Of a stretch of 33,306 nucleotides of DNA, positions 1-8,934 are shown piece after piece (the stretch's first letter is position 1; each line of letters starts with the position of its first letter). The stretch is from NCBI GenBank assembly GCA_003139795.1, contig PLGM01000203.1, positions 1 to 33,306 on the forward strand. The letters are read 5' to 3'. Below the pieces are notes generated by a model. That model made no database searches. It worked only from the letters and a program-made list of their open reading frames with translations, and was not told the DNA's origin. The stretch comes from Acidobacteriaceae bacterium (GTDB lineage Bacteria; Acidobacteriota; Terriglobia; Terriglobales; Acidobacteriaceae). The position numbers were made by a program, and so were the translations under genes.

Positions 1-53
1 AGTTAATAACAGGCTCTAGTGATTCCGAGCGATTATAATAGAATCCAAATCGC

Positions 54-1586
54 ATGAAAATCATCGCGCGGCTATCCGGTAGTTGGTCTTTCTCCGATAT
101 TGCGTATTGCCTTTTTTTTGTTACTTTCTATGCAATATTCGCCAATGTTCCATTCTGGGCTGCCAGCCATTGGCTCGGTATAGTGCTCTTAGGCTGGTTT
201 TGCTTAGAATACGCCGTGATTGGCTTGCTTGCCCTTTTTGTGCCGAGAATTCTCGCCGTCTCCCTGCTGCTACTGGTCATCTCAGCGGATATGCTCTGCG
301 GAGTGAGTAAAACCTACTACCTCGCTCCCACGGAATGCCTCGCGAATATCGGTGCTTTGCATGGCCTTCCCGCCACCAGGCTTCTTGCCGTGGCCGCTGT
401 TGGCGTCCTCATTCTGCTCGTTTCCTCAATCGCCGCTTTTTTCCCGGTCGCGGCAATTCGTGGGGCCTATCGTTCTTACGCGGCAGCTTCTCTCTTGGCC
501 TTTGTAGTTCTGGCGGTTTCCGTGGACTGCACAGTGCTGGTTCGCAAGACAGGACAGGCGCCAAATCTTCTCCAACCTGCCTTTCGAGATGATGGTCTAA
601 GTTCTCACTACATGAATTATCTATGGGCTTCTCGTTATCCAATAATTCGATTGCTGCGCAGCGAGAGAATATTGGGGTTGCATCGCAATACCCTAAACAC
701 TACCCCGGAAGATGACTCCGCCGTTCCGAGTGCCGCCGCTCTGGCAGTAAGTTCCGCTGGACTTACTGCTGGCAAGAAGAGTGCAGGAATGCCAAATCTG
801 GTCATTGTTTTGGTCGAGTCCTGGGGACTTGCTATAGATTCGTCTGTCCGCGACTCGTTGGTTCGTCCCTATTCCAACCCGAGCCTGCTTGCTCAATACA
901 AAGTCCAGCAAGGCACAGTTCCCTTTTATGGGCCCACGGTGTCAGGAGAAGCGCGTGAGCTATGCGGCAACAAGATGGGCTTTCACCTCATCGTCTCCTC
1001 TACGCAGAAGTTGCAGGGCTGCCTCCCTGATCAGCTTGCCTCCTTGGGTTATCATAGCCTTGCTCTCCACGGGATGGACGGGCACTTTTTCGACCGGTTG
1101 ACCTGGTATCGCCACATCGGGTTTCAGGAGCAATGGTTCAGAGATCAATTTAGGCAAGGAGGATTGCCGGATTGCGCAGGCGCATTTGTTGGAACCTGCG
1201 ACGCGTCCATTGCCGAATGGATCGGACAACGTCTGGCCATAAATGGCACAAATCCGGATCTTGTATACTGGGTGACACTAAACTCCCACCTTCCGGTGCC
1301 TCTCCCGTCACAACTGGCGAACGGCGTTCCCTGCTCACTCACTCCAAACCTTTCACAGCAACCGGCGCTTTGTTCCTGGTATCAGCTCATTGCCAATGTT
1401 CACAATTCCGTTTCAAAACTCGCGATGACCAAACTAGCTCGCCCGACCATTTTTGTCATAGTTGGCGATCACGCTCCTCCATTTTCCGATCTCAGTTTGC
1501 GAAATCAATTTTCAGACGCAGTCGTTCCTTACGTTCTCCTGATTCCACGTCAAGACAACCAGAAGCAAACTTCTGCACGCAGATAA
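54..1586 (+). CDS. Membrane alkaline-phosphatase-superfamily (sulfatase/LTA-synthase-like) protein
   Basis: A 510-aa protein. The N-terminal third holds about five hydrophobic segments (roughly residues 15-33, 38-62, 65-83, 108-131, 142-160), followed by a large extracytoplasmic domain. Alkaline phosphatase superfamily hallmarks are visible: VLVES near residue 255 (metal ligand), GPTVSGEARELCG with Thr295 as probable nucleophile, NSHLPV and a C-terminal VGDHAPPF metal site. Relatives move phosphoethanolamine, phosphoglycerol or similar groups onto envelope or exported polysaccharides; which group is moved here cannot be told. The start has no convincing Shine-Dalgarno sequence, and only 53 bases precede it in the window. 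Codon use is more AT-rich than in the genes to the right, and an IS scar follows, so it probably belongs to a different (envelope or exopolysaccharide) region than the sugar locus. Confident of superfamily, not of substrate. Confidence 0.85.
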   Translation: MKIIARLSGSWSFSDIAYCLFFVTFYAIFANVPFWAASHWLGIVLLGWFCLEYAVIGLLALFVPRILAVSLLLLVISADMLCGVSKTYYLAPTECLANIGALHGLPATRLLAVAAVGVLILLVSSIAAFFPVAAIRGAYRSYAAASLLAFVVLAVSVDCTVLVRKTGQAPNLLQPAFRDDGLSSHYMNYLWASRYPIIRLLRSERILGLHRNTLNTTPEDDSAVPSAAALAVSSAGLTAGKKSAGMPNLVIVLVESWGLAIDSSVRDSLVRPYSNPSLLAQYKVQQGTVPFYGPTVSGEARELCGNKMGFHLIVSSTQKLQGCLPDQLASLGYHSLALHGMDGHFFDRLTWYRHIGFQEQWFRDQFRQGGLPDCAGAFVGTCDASIAEWIGQRLAINGTNPDLVYWVTLNSHLPVPLPSQLANGVPCSLTPNLSQQPALCSWYQLIANVHNSVSKLAMTKLARPTIFVIVGDHAPPFSDLSLRNQFSDAVVPYVLLIPRQDNQKQTSARR

Positions 1587-1632
1587 CCATGTGACTGTCA
1601 TCGTCAACTAGATGTGACTCTTGCGCATATTG

Positions 1633-1650
1633 GGTTATATGTCCATAACC
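1633..1650 (+). terminator. Weak candidate terminator hairpin after the first gene
   Basis: Perfect 6-bp inverted repeat GGTTAT/ATAACC with a 6-base loop, followed closely by TGCATTTTG. It lies about 45 bases after the stop of the sulfatase-like gene. The stem is short and the T tract modest, so this is only a weak intrinsic terminator candidate. Confidence 0.25.
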
Positions 1651-1711
1651 TGCATTTTGCGTGCGCCTATTCACCGAGAGCTGGTTCCGTAAATTCAGAC
1701 ATGGGTTTAAG

Positions 1712-2142
1712 TGGAGGTTCTGTCCGCCCGCAGCCTAAAATGGCTGGGATGAGGAGAGCAGATGAGCAGACGTCCGCGTCGGAACCACACAGCGTCCTTC
1801 AAGGCGAAGGTGGCTTTGGCCGCCATCAAGGGAGAAAAGACACTTTCGGAGTTGGCCGAGCAATTTGAAGTACACGCCAACCAGATTACGCAGTGAAAGA
1901 GCCAGCTTTAGAGGGTGCAGCCGGTTTTTTTGGAAGCGAGGCGAAGGCAGAGGCCGTGACGGCTACGGTGGACGTCGAGACCCTCCACGCCAAGATCGGC
2001 GAGCTGACGCTAGAGAACGATTTTTTTGGAAGGCGCGCTCACCAAGGCGGGACTGCTGAGCGCAAAGCGATGATCGACCCGGAGCACGACCTTCCTATCA
2101 AGCAACAGGCAGAGTTGCTGGGCATCAGCCGCAGCACGGTTG
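1712..2142 (+). mobile_element. IS3-family insertion sequence remnant (left end only)
   Basis: Left part of an IS3-family element. A plausible terminal sequence, TGGAGGTTCTGTCC, begins at 1712, followed by the orfA leader and the start of orfB. Similarity to IS3-type proteins stops near 2142, shortly before the adjoining IS5-type element. The DNA right of that IS5 element (2980-3090) does not resume the expected orfB sequence, so the right part of the IS3 copy is lost. The family call rests on the characteristic orfA/orfB protein starts; the exact left boundary is a guess. Confidence 0.7.
1762..2142 (+). pseudogene. Broken IS3-family transposase orfA and start of orfB
   Basis: The ATG at 1762 follows GAGGAG with good spacing. 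The product starts MSRRPRRNHTASFKAKVALA and continues AAIKGEKTLSELAEQFEVHANQ, the standard helix-turn-helix start of IS3-family OrfA. Codon 45, where relatives have Trp, is TGA (1894-1896). After it the frame continues with the LLEGAAGFFG and TLHAKIGELTLEND stretches. A seven-T run at 2020-2026 then shifts the frame by one base: with six T's the family sequence FLEGALTKAGLLSAKR and a stop are restored. OrfB starts at 2070 (MIDPEHDLPIKQQAELLGIS), overlapping the original orfA stop as ATGA, and breaks off after about 25 codons. Nonsense, frameshift and truncation make it a dead copy. Confidence 0.8.
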
Positions 2143-2160
2143 TCGCGAACTGCTTAACTA

Positions 2161-2183
2161 GGGCGTGTTAACACTATCTGAGA
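2161..2183 (+). repeat. Left inverted terminal repeat of the IS5-family element
   Basis: Starts GGGCGTGTTAACACTA. It matches the reverse complement of 2954-2976 at 20 of 23 positions (mismatches at positions 10, 17 and 18). Confidence 0.85.
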
Positions 2184-2932
2184 GCCTCGACAATCAGAGC
2201 GAAGGTTAGAAATCCCAGGAAGAGGACATCGAGTTTCTCAAAGCGAGAGAAGATGCGGCGGAAGCCCTTGAGACGCCGGAAGAGCCGTTCGATCTCGTTG
2301 CGCTTGCAGTACATGGCTTTGTCATACTGCCAGGGTTCGAGGCGATTGCTCTTGGGTGGAACCACCGGAATAAAGCCGAAATCCAGCGCCATTTGGCGGG
2401 TTTCGTTGTCTTCCTAGGCTCTGTCCATGATGAGGTGCAGCGGTGCCGGCAGCGGCCCGATGCCGCCCAGCAGGGTGCGGCCCTCGACCGCATCGGAGGC
2501 TTGGCCGGGCGAAAGCGAGAAGGTTATGGCCGCTCGCGCATTCGCGGCAACCATATGAATCTTGGTGGTCCATCCGCCGCGGGACTTTCCGATGGCCTGG
2601 GGTCCCTTTTTTTTTAACGCGCCTGCGCCGTCCGGATGCACCTTGACGATGGTGGAGTCCATCTTGACAGCTTCGATCTTGATACGCACGATCTGTTCCC
2701 GCTGCAAGCGCTCGAAGACATGGTCCAGAACACCGTTCTTGGACCAGCGATTCATGCGGGTATAGATGGTGTGCCAAGGGCCGAATTTTTTAGGCAATCC
2801 GCGCCACTTGCAGCCTTGTTCGGCTACATAGAGCAGCGCGTTGAGAAACTGCAGGTTGGTCACCCTCACGTTGCCCCGTTGACGGGGCAACTCTGAATCA
2901 ATGCGGCTAAACTGCGCTTCGCCGATCTCCAC
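2174..2932 (-). pseudogene. IS5-family transposase interrupted by an in-frame amber codon
   Basis: A single frame of 252 codons (counting the amber) split by TAG at 2414-2416. The upstream part has 172 codons and runs from MEIGEAQFSRIDSELP to LIMDRA. The downstream part continues EDNETRQMALDFGFIPVVPP and ends IVEALR. Relatives read DRAYED at the break, so a Tyr codon probably became TAG. The DDE catalytic residues appear to be Asp92 (KMDSTIVKVH), Asp170 (LIMDRA) and a Glu near 215 (NEIERLFRRLKGFRR). The stop falls just after the second Asp, so the truncated product should be inactive. A run of nine A's on the coding strand (GCGTTA then A9) marks the place where IS427-group elements often frameshift, but here the frame stays open through it. 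Confidence 0.85.
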
Positions 2933-2953
2933 CTACTAACAATATCCCGAAAG

Positions 2954-2976
2954 TCTCAATTAGTGTGAACACGCCC
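2954..2976 (-). repeat. Right inverted terminal repeat of the IS5-family element
   Basis: Read on the minus strand it starts GGGCGTGTTCACACTA, pairing with the left end at 2161-2183. It is followed by the outer CTAG copy at 2976-2979. Confidence 0.85.
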
Positions 2977-3090
2977 TAGGTACTTTATGCACCCGGATGG
3001 CTTTTTGGCGAGACACACCAGTTTCTGAACGGGACTTGCACCGCTTGTTGACCAGTTCTTTCATGTTCATGGCGCACAACTCGACTCTGC

Positions 3091-4143
3091 CTAACGTCGG
3101 CCCTCGAGCCAGTTGAGGTAATCGGAGTACAGTTTGGTGGACGCCGGAGAGCCGGCAAAAGCCGCGGAGCCGGGCTTATTCATCATTCCCTGGTACTGAT
3201 AGACCAGTATCTTATCGACCCATGGCGAGACGGCCTCCAGTTGGCGCAGAACGCGGTCAAAAGAGGCCGGCATCAAGGCACTGTTATAGACCTCGTCTTC
3301 GAACTCGAAGATCTCGACATCGGCCCAGATCTTTGCCTTCTGCGCGCGGTCGTGGGCTTTTCGCAGCCCCTGATAAAAGGCGGAGGTCTCCGTCACCTTC
3401 GACTTCCGCACCCCCACTTCATCCTGGTAAGCCACAATGTCAACATCCATCGCGTCCAGTTGCCGGACATACTCATCGTCGGGGATGGCTATGCGCGTGC
3501 CGTACGGCGCAATCATGATCTGCGCTTGTGGTTTGAGCTGGCGCGCCAGCCGGGAAAGGGTGTTGACGTAGGTGATAAACTCCGACGTGTAGCGCGGATT
3601 GATGCACGCCTCATCGGGCCAATACCACCCGTAGAAGCTAGGATGGTGGCCGTAGATATTGGTGAGTTCTTCCATCGACTGGAGTCTCTTCTTTGCGGCG
3701 ACGGGATCTGTGATGGTTTTGTCGCTTTCCCAGTTGCCGTAGAATCCGCTACCGATAAAGAACTTGATCTTGTATTTGTCAGCCGCGGAGAGCACTGCTT
3801 CGAGGGGGTTCGCGCAGGCCATGTCCCACTTCGGAAATATCTTCGAGTCGTAAAAAGAGCGGTAATAGACCGCAGTCGCCATAAGCACCAGGTATTCCAT
3901 GCCGGCCTCCGCGATTTCTTTGATCTTGGCATCCCACTGCGCGGCCGTGAAGCGCAGACAAGCTGGATTCCAATCGACTCCCTCGACCGTGGCGTGATGC
4001 TGAAATTCAAACCAGCTCCCGGCGATGGGCTTGATCGCCCCCGGCAGGGGCGAAGCTTTTGTTTCAGCCGGATCGATCGCCAGCGCTGCTGCCCCCATAC
4101 CCAGAGCCACGAGGAAATCCCGACGGTTCAGTTCGTTAATCAT
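3091..4143 (-). CDS. Tat-exported DUF4434-type TIM-barrel protein
   Basis: A 350-aa protein. The chosen ATG (4143) is preceded by GGAAGGAG about 8 bases upstream and gives a good twin-arginine signal (NRRDFLVALGMGAAALA); the 35 codons upstream in the same frame look untranslated. The mature part resembles the DUF4434 family, a (beta/alpha)8-like domain common beside polysaccharide-degradation genes. Visible landmarks are YGHHPSFYGWYWPDEA (164-179), VDIVAYQDEVG, KIWADVEIFEFEDE (271-284) and KILVYQYQGMMNKPGS. Glu178 and Glu277 are candidate catalytic acids by position, which is inference. It is the last gene of the minus-strand receptor-glycosidase run, 120 bases after the large glycosidase, and has a longer paralogue at 17086-18486. 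Function in glycan processing is likely; the reaction is unknown. Confidence 0.85.
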   Translation of the reverse strand: MINELNRRDFLVALGMGAAALAIDPAETKASPLPGAIKPIAGSWFEFQHHATVEGVDWNPACLRFTAAQWDAKIKEIAEAGMEYLVLMATAVYYRSFYDSKIFPKWDMACANPLEAVLSAADKYKIKFFIGSGFYGNWESDKTITDPVAAKKRLQSMEELTNIYGHHPSFYGWYWPDEACINPRYTSEFITYVNTLSRLARQLKPQAQIMIAPYGTRIAIPDDEYVRQLDAMDVDIVAYQDEVGVRKSKVTETSAFYQGLRKAHDRAQKAKIWADVEIFEFEDEVYNSALMPASFDRVLRQLEAVSPWVDKILVYQYQGMMNKPGSAAFAGSPASTKLYSDYLNWLEGRR

Positions 4144-4204
4144 GAAAAGACTCCTTCCAAAGTCGAAATAACAGCGATCGCGATGTTCATCACACGCATT
4201 GACG

Positions 4205-4223
4205 AGCGGGTTTGTCTCCCGCT
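4205..4223 (-). terminator. Short hairpin between glycosidase and DUF4434 genes
   Basis: Inverted repeat AGCGGG/CCCGCT with a 7-base loop in the 120-base gap between the two genes. There is no T tract on the minus strand. It could be a mRNA-processing or stability hairpin rather than a terminator. Confidence 0.25.
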
Positions 4224-4263
4224 GTGCACCTTCGCCCTTCCACGGCACACCGAGTCATGCAAG

Positions 4264-7200
4264 TTAGGAAGCCAGCGACCAAGGCTGGTTTACCGAGGCT
4301 TCCACCTGTTTCACGGCAGCCGCCTGATCCGCGGCTTCGCACAAAATCATCATGCTCAGGGAGCGAACTGCCTGGATAGGCAGCTTCAGCATGCTCCCAT
4401 CCTGCTCGGGCGGAAAGCTCTCGTATTGTTTCCATTGCGCTCCGGCCACTTCGCCCACCAGCACCACCGGTTGCCGCCATCGACTGCCGCCGGGAATGCG
4501 CAGTCGACCTTCTCCCATCGGCAGCAAGAGCAGCGCGCGCGAGCTTTCAAGCGGTTGCTCGTTAATGGAGATGGCCATGAAGTGCAGATCGCTGCCGATC
4601 AGCAATTCCCGGTTCACCCGTACATCCCCCGAGCTTTCCACGGCTTGCACTCGCTTGTCCTTTCCGGCCACCACGGCGCCGGACAGCCGCGCCTGCAGCG
4701 ACAGGCTTACGTCCCCGGCACTGGAAGAAACCACTAAGTCGCGCACGGCGTCCTTCTCGCTGTGGTTTACCAGCACGGTAATCTCCCGTCCGTCCTGTGA
4801 GGGTACACGGAAGCAATGCACTGGCGCCTGCGCCGGCACGATCTTCTCGCCGCTCATGTGAAGGCTTTCGCACAGTGCACGATAGAACGCATGCGCGTAA
4901 AGCTGATACCGCGGATCGCCATGCAGCTCGATGGGGTCTGCGCTGAAGATCACGCGTCCCTTGCCAAGCTGGAACTCAGTAACCACGGGATTGCCGTCCC
5001 GGCTCTCCACCAGCGAATGCGCCCCCGCCAAACGTGTCACGATTCCCGGCGCCGCCACGTATTCCGGCCAGCCTGTCGCTTTGCCCACCACCGGCAGAGC
5101 TCCGTTCTGATAGTCGATATTCGCAAAACGCTCCGAGACAAACTCCACGCCGCAAAGATCCTTCAGCCTCTGCGTCTGTGTCCGTTGGCGCAATCCGTCG
5201 TAGCTGATGTCGCCGGAGATATAGAGTTGCCCTCCCCGCTCCACGAACTCCTTCAGGTGCGCAACCACTTTCTCGTTCGGGCAGTACGGCAGCGGATAAA
5301 GAATCGTCTTCACCTTCGCGGGCAGCTCGTCGATGAACTCGTCCGCTAGCGTAGAGAAGGATACACGTTGATCGATTAGCAGCCGAATGCCGTTGGAAAC
5401 CCCTTCCAGGATGCGCATGCCTTGGCCGCCCTTGCGGTTCTCGCCGGGAATCAGCAGCAGCACGTCGCTTGGTTCATAGCGCGGCCGCAGCATGCGGAAG
5501 AAAAGCCCGGTGTTGCGATAAATGGCCCGCACGTCGCGTGCAATCAGCTCATTGGGGTAGTTGATGCCCCATTCGAACGGCAGGTCCGAAGGATACTTCC
5601 AACACCAGTTCTGGATCTTCGATGCGCCCAGGGCAAAGCCATAGTGCGCAATACCCAGGAAGTATGCCTGTTCATACGCTTCACTGCGGGCGGCGATATA
5701 GTCTTCCGCATCCAACCACGCCGGGTGCGTCTTCACCCCAAATTCGCCTACGTTCAACCCCTTGCCGCGCACCCGCTGGTCCAGAAACTTACACACCTGC
5801 GGGAAGCGATAGTAGTCTTCGTCCGCGGAGTTGAAGTAGCCGAAGTTCGCCAGCTCAAGCTGTCCGAGCGTGGTCAACAAATCGATTCCCGTGAGTGGTA
5901 GCTGGTAGAACTCCGCGGTCACAGGATGCCGCTGATCGGCCTTTCGGATCGAGTCGTACAGGGCATTCAGCCAGCGCCGCACCACCTGCGTGCGAAACTC
6001 AAAGTCGTCCAGCGTGCGCACGTCCCGCCAGTCGTCCTTGCCTGAGTGAATCGTCAGTTTGCCGATCGGAGCTTCCGGAGGCGTCAGTGCCCACGCCTTC
6101 CCGAGCGCTTCGTCCGACCCGTACTTATCTTTCAGATAGCGGTTATACATCTCTTGAATATCCGGCAGATTCGGATCGTGCAACTCCAGATCGCCATTCA
6201 GGTAATACATGATTCCCGCCGCATCCTTGTAGCGCGCCGCGAACGCCTGCACGTAGGCCTGTTGCTCGGCTAGATCCTTGTTGCTTACCGCCGTGTTGCT
6301 GAAGACCAGCATGCCCGGGAAAAATGCGCCGCCCACGCGCTGCACGTTCAGCAGCATGGCGTCGATCCACCGCCACCATGTCTTGGTCGGACGCTGCTGC
6401 GGCCCCCGCAGACCCAACAGGTTCTCGTACACATCGATGCAGGAATCCCGGCAGCCCTGGGCATCGTTCTTCCAAGTCAGCGGGTTTTCGTCCTGGTCGA
6501 TGAAGGTGTGCAGATAGTCGTCCGTCCCCTGCAGAAACAGACTGTGGCCGTCTACCTGGAAATAGTTCTCCCGGAATTCAAACGCCAGGCCCTTACGCAG
6601 CGTCTCTGTGCTCCACACCACGAAGCCCGTCTCCAACTGGTCGACCACCTGCTGGTCCGCGGCCAACTGGACCCTAACGCGATACTGCTCACCCGCAAAC
6701 GAAGCGGGATGCCACTCCGCTTCCACCCGAACCGTCTGTCCTGGAGCAATCGTCACCTTCTGGCTCGTCCGGTACGCGGCTTGGTCCGCGCCGGTCGCGG
6801 CAATCTGCCAGAGCAGTTCCAGTTCCTGGCTCTTCCGGCTCAGGTTCGTCGCCAGCACACACACGTGCACTGGCTCACCGTGCTGGTATGCCGCAAAATC
6901 TGTCTCGCACGCATGCAGGTAACACTTGTTTGCCAGCGCTTGGCTCACGGCGCGCAGGGTGCTTTCTCCCAGCGCCGATCCAGCGGAAAAGATGTCCTGG
7001 TTCTCCACGCCAAAAAACGCCCAACTGCTGCGGGCATAAGCGCCGCGCACATGATGCACCAACGCGCCGGCTGCGCCGCGCTTTCGACCCACGCCGTCGT
7101 ATGCCTCAAGCAGAGGGATCCAGCGCGCCTGGTTCATGCCCACCACGCAGGTTGCGGCGTAGCCTTCAAAGCCTCCGCTCAGCTCCCCGTTGCCACTTAT

Positions 7201-8856
7201 GATCCTCTGTCCCGCCGCCGGACGAATCGCAGAAACCCGCTTCAGGCGGAAATCCGCGTCGAACATCCCGATCTGCTCGGGCGCAATCTGCAGCTCATCC
7301 TGGGGAAATCCCAGCGCGGTATTGATGCGCACCTGGGGCGAACGGCGCTCCAGGCGGAACTGCGCTCCCCAGATTGTGCCCGTAGCGTTTTTCAAGCCAA
7401 ATCCAATGCGCAGCTTGCGGCAGCCGGGCGCCAGATAAATCAGGCGTTCCACCTTGTGCCATGGCAGCGATTCCTGGATTCGCTCCAGCTCAAGGCTCGC
7501 CGCGTAAATCTGTTCTCCCTTTTCGTCGAGCTGCTCAATGCCTGCGTACGCGTAGCCGTCGGGAGCGGACCGCACGTTTGCCGTGCGTATCCATCCCCGC
7601 AAAAAAAACTGGTCGCGCTCGGCGCCGCCCGGCAGTTCGCAATACCAGGCTGCATTCTGATTCCACAGCCCGCTGGGCACGCTAACTTTGCCTGCCGTTT
7701 GCTGTCCTGCCTCCGGCAGCGCCGCGCTTTCGGCGTTCGCATACTTGGGCCCAAGCGCGGCCCACGCGGTGCCTGCCTCTGCAAAGGCCGGCAGCAGGTT
7801 CTCCCCGCTTTCGGCCCTCACCGCCTCATCATAAAACTCCCACTTGCCGGCTTTCGAGACCAGTGGCGCCTGAAAGGCATATCCGCCGGTGCTGAGCAGG
7901 TCGCCGCCATCACCCAGAAACTCCTCCACAGCCGCGCGTGCAGGCAGTGGAAAACTTTCGCCGTAGGGCAGCACCAGCAGGTCGAAAGCAGCGCGATTCA
8001 ACCGCTTCGGATCGGCCAGTTGCTCTGCTGTCAGGAAAACGACATCGTAGGTCTCTCCTAGCACCTTTGCCAATTGTGCCGGGTCCGAGGCTGCGCCGCG
8101 TACAGGAAGGGAATCCCGCAGGATAGCCGCTGCCGGCTTGGAGCGCGCGCCGCTTTCGAGCGCATCCTTGTGCGCCCACTCCAGCGCCTGCCAGCAGTCC
8201 ACCGCATCGTCAAAATCTACCGCGGCAGCGCCTTCGACAAAGGTAAGGTCTGTGAACCAGGCCGAACCGGATGCGCGATAGATTCCCACCACCACCTCAA
8301 ACCACGAAGTGCCCGGCAGGCATGTGAAGCTCTGCGAGAACCGCTGCCAGCCCGCGGTTCCTGTATAGTTGCCGAAGCGCTTCTCCGGAATCTGCTTGCC
8401 GTCCACGGTGTATTCCGTGGGCCGGCCCTGAAACTCGAACTGCGACGCGGTGAAATATGCACCCGCCGCTTCTTCCTGCTGAACGACTCCTGCCGTCTTC
8501 ACCCAGCCGCTGAGCGTATAGGTTTTCCCGATCTCCGGCCCTAACACCAGAAAGCGCGCGTAGTCTCCAGATTCCGTGCCCACCCCCACCGACCGCCGCC
8601 CCGCGTGGCGCGAAACCTCCGCCACCTTGGCGCCATCGGTAAACTGCCAGCCCCAGGCCAAACCCTGAAATCCGCCATCTTCCAACAGCGTAATCGCCTT
8701 GCCTCTGCGGGCCAGAGACTGACGAGCGGTCTCCGGCAGCGCGGCGCTCCACACCTGGCGGCCGAAGAACGCAAGTCCGGTTGCTCCGGCGGCCTGAAGA
8801 AACGCACGGCGCGATTTTGGCCCCATAGCGGAATTCAACTCCGATGCGATCGACAT
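4264..8856 (-). CDS. Giant Tat-exported multidomain glycoside hydrolase (clan GH-A, GH42-like)
   Basis: 1530 aa from the ATG at 8856, which has GGGAGG about 9 bases upstream and yields a Tat signal (KSRRAFLQAAGATGLAFF, residues 14-31). An in-frame start at 8928 is possible but lies against a hairpin. Regions by inspection: a jelly-roll carbohydrate-binding-like domain (about 55-210); a Rossmann/GATase-like segment (240-335, with FDLLVLPYGE); a second jelly-roll (345-505); a beta-rich linker (510-750); a GH-A TIM barrel (about 755-1125); another GATase-like domain (1130-1330, with GGQLYISGD and FQLGKGRVIFSADP); and a beta-rich C-terminus. In the barrel, YYLNGDLELHD (Glu891) is the likely acid/base region and LNVGEFGVKTHP (Glu1038) the likely nucleophile. 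The barrel plus GATase-like arrangement recalls GH42 beta-galactosidases. Substrate unknown; the context suggests an amino-sugar or galactoside-containing glycan. Confidence 0.85.
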   Translation of the reverse strand: MSIASELNSAMGPKSRRAFLQAAGATGLAFFGRQVWSAALPETARQSLARRGKAITLLEDGGFQGLAWGWQFTDGAKVAEVSRHAGRRSVGVGTESGDYARFLVLGPEIGKTYTLSGWVKTAGVVQQEEAAGAYFTASQFEFQGRPTEYTVDGKQIPEKRFGNYTGTAGWQRFSQSFTCLPGTSWFEVVVGIYRASGSAWFTDLTFVEGAAAVDFDDAVDCWQALEWAHKDALESGARSKPAAAILRDSLPVRGAASDPAQLAKVLGETYDVVFLTAEQLADPKRLNRAAFDLLVLPYGESFPLPARAAVEEFLGDGGDLLSTGGYAFQAPLVSKAGKWEFYDEAVRAESGENLLPAFAEAGTAWAALGPKYANAESAALPEAGQQTAGKVSVPSGLWNQNAAWYCELPGGAERDQFFLRGWIRTANVRSAPDGYAYAGIEQLDEKGEQIYAASLELERIQESLPWHKVERLIYLAPGCRKLRIGFGLKNATGTIWGAQFRLERRSPQVRINTALGFPQDELQIAPEQIGMFDADFRLKRVSAIRPAAGQRIISGNGELSGGFEGYAATCVVGMNQARWIPLLEAYDGVGRKRGAAGALVHHVRGAYARSSWAFFGVENQDIFSAGSALGESTLRAVSQALANKCYLHACETDFAAYQHGEPVHVCVLATNLSRKSQELELLWQIAATGADQAAYRTSQKVTIAPGQTVRVEAEWHPASFAGEQYRVRVQLAADQQVVDQLETGFVVWSTETLRKGLAFEFRENYFQVDGHSLFLQGTDDYLHTFIDQDENPLTWKNDAQGCRDSCIDVYENLLGLRGPQQRPTKTWWRWIDAMLLNVQRVGGAFFPGMLVFSNTAVSNKDLAEQQAYVQAFAARYKDAAGIMYYLNGDLELHDPNLPDIQEMYNRYLKDKYGSDEALGKAWALTPPEAPIGKLTIHSGKDDWRDVRTLDDFEFRTQVVRRWLNALYDSIRKADQRHPVTAEFYQLPLTGIDLLTTLGQLELANFGYFNSADEDYYRFPQVCKFLDQRVRGKGLNVGEFGVKTHPAWLDAEDYIAARSEAYEQAYFLGIAHYGFALGASKIQNWCWKYPSDLPFEWGINYPNELIARDVRAIYRNTGLFFRMLRPRYEPSDVLLLIPGENRKGGQGMRILEGVSNGIRLLIDQRVSFSTLADEFIDELPAKVKTILYPLPYCPNEKVVAHLKEFVERGGQLYISGDISYDGLRQRTQTQRLKDLCGVEFVSERFANIDYQNGALPVVGKATGWPEYVAAPGIVTRLAGAHSLVESRDGNPVVTEFQLGKGRVIFSADPIELHGDPRYQLYAHAFYRALCESLHMSGEKIVPAQAPVHCFRVPSQDGREITVLVNHSEKDAVRDLVVSSSAGDVSLSLQARLSGAVVAGKDKRVQAVESSGDVRVNRELLIGSDLHFMAISINEQPLESSRALLLLPMGEGRLRIPGGSRWRQPVVLVGEVAGAQWKQYESFPPEQDGSMLKLPIQAVRSLSMMILCEAADQAAAVKQVEASVNQPWSLAS

Positions 8857-8934
8857 GTTCCAGCATCCTCCCGGTTCGAGCCCATCTAAGTGTCTTTTGA
8901 GGGGCGGCATCATGTTGGAAGGGGGCAAGATAAT

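Larger units (their letters stand above)
2161..2976 (-). mobile_element. IS5-family insertion sequence, about 815 bp, nearly complete
   Basis: Bounded by matching inverted terminal repeats, with CTAG at both outer edges (2158-2161 and 2976-2979). This allows either a TA or a CTAG target duplication. The interior is filled by one transposase frame on the minus strand with a single stop codon. Size, ends and DDE transposase fit the IS5 family (IS427-like group). It abuts the decayed IS3 remnant and lies just downstream of the DUF4434 gene, so it marks one edge of the sugar locus. The flank 2980-3090 holds no gene I can recognise. Confidence 0.85.

Noticed and set aside
2414-2416. Amber codon in the IS5 transposase as a recoded (pyrrolysine or readthrough) signal
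   Set aside because: No pyrrolysine genes or readthrough context are seen; a Tyr-to-TAG point mutation next to a catalytic Asp is simpler.
2980-3090. Possible short minus-strand coding remnant beside the IS5 element (frame starting MNMKELVNKRCKS)
   Set aside because: About 30 codons with no recognisable family and no clear ribosome site; too little to call a gene or a specific remnant.
3241-4737. 498-aa plus-strand open frame
   Set aside because: It lies antisense to the DUF4434 and glycosidase genes, has no family motifs and crosses their intergenic gap; it is a shadow of GC-rich coding.
6508-8061. 517-aa plus-strand open frame
   Set aside because: Entirely antisense to the 1530-aa glycosidase, with low-complexity Arg/Leu/Ala-rich sequence and no recognisable domain.
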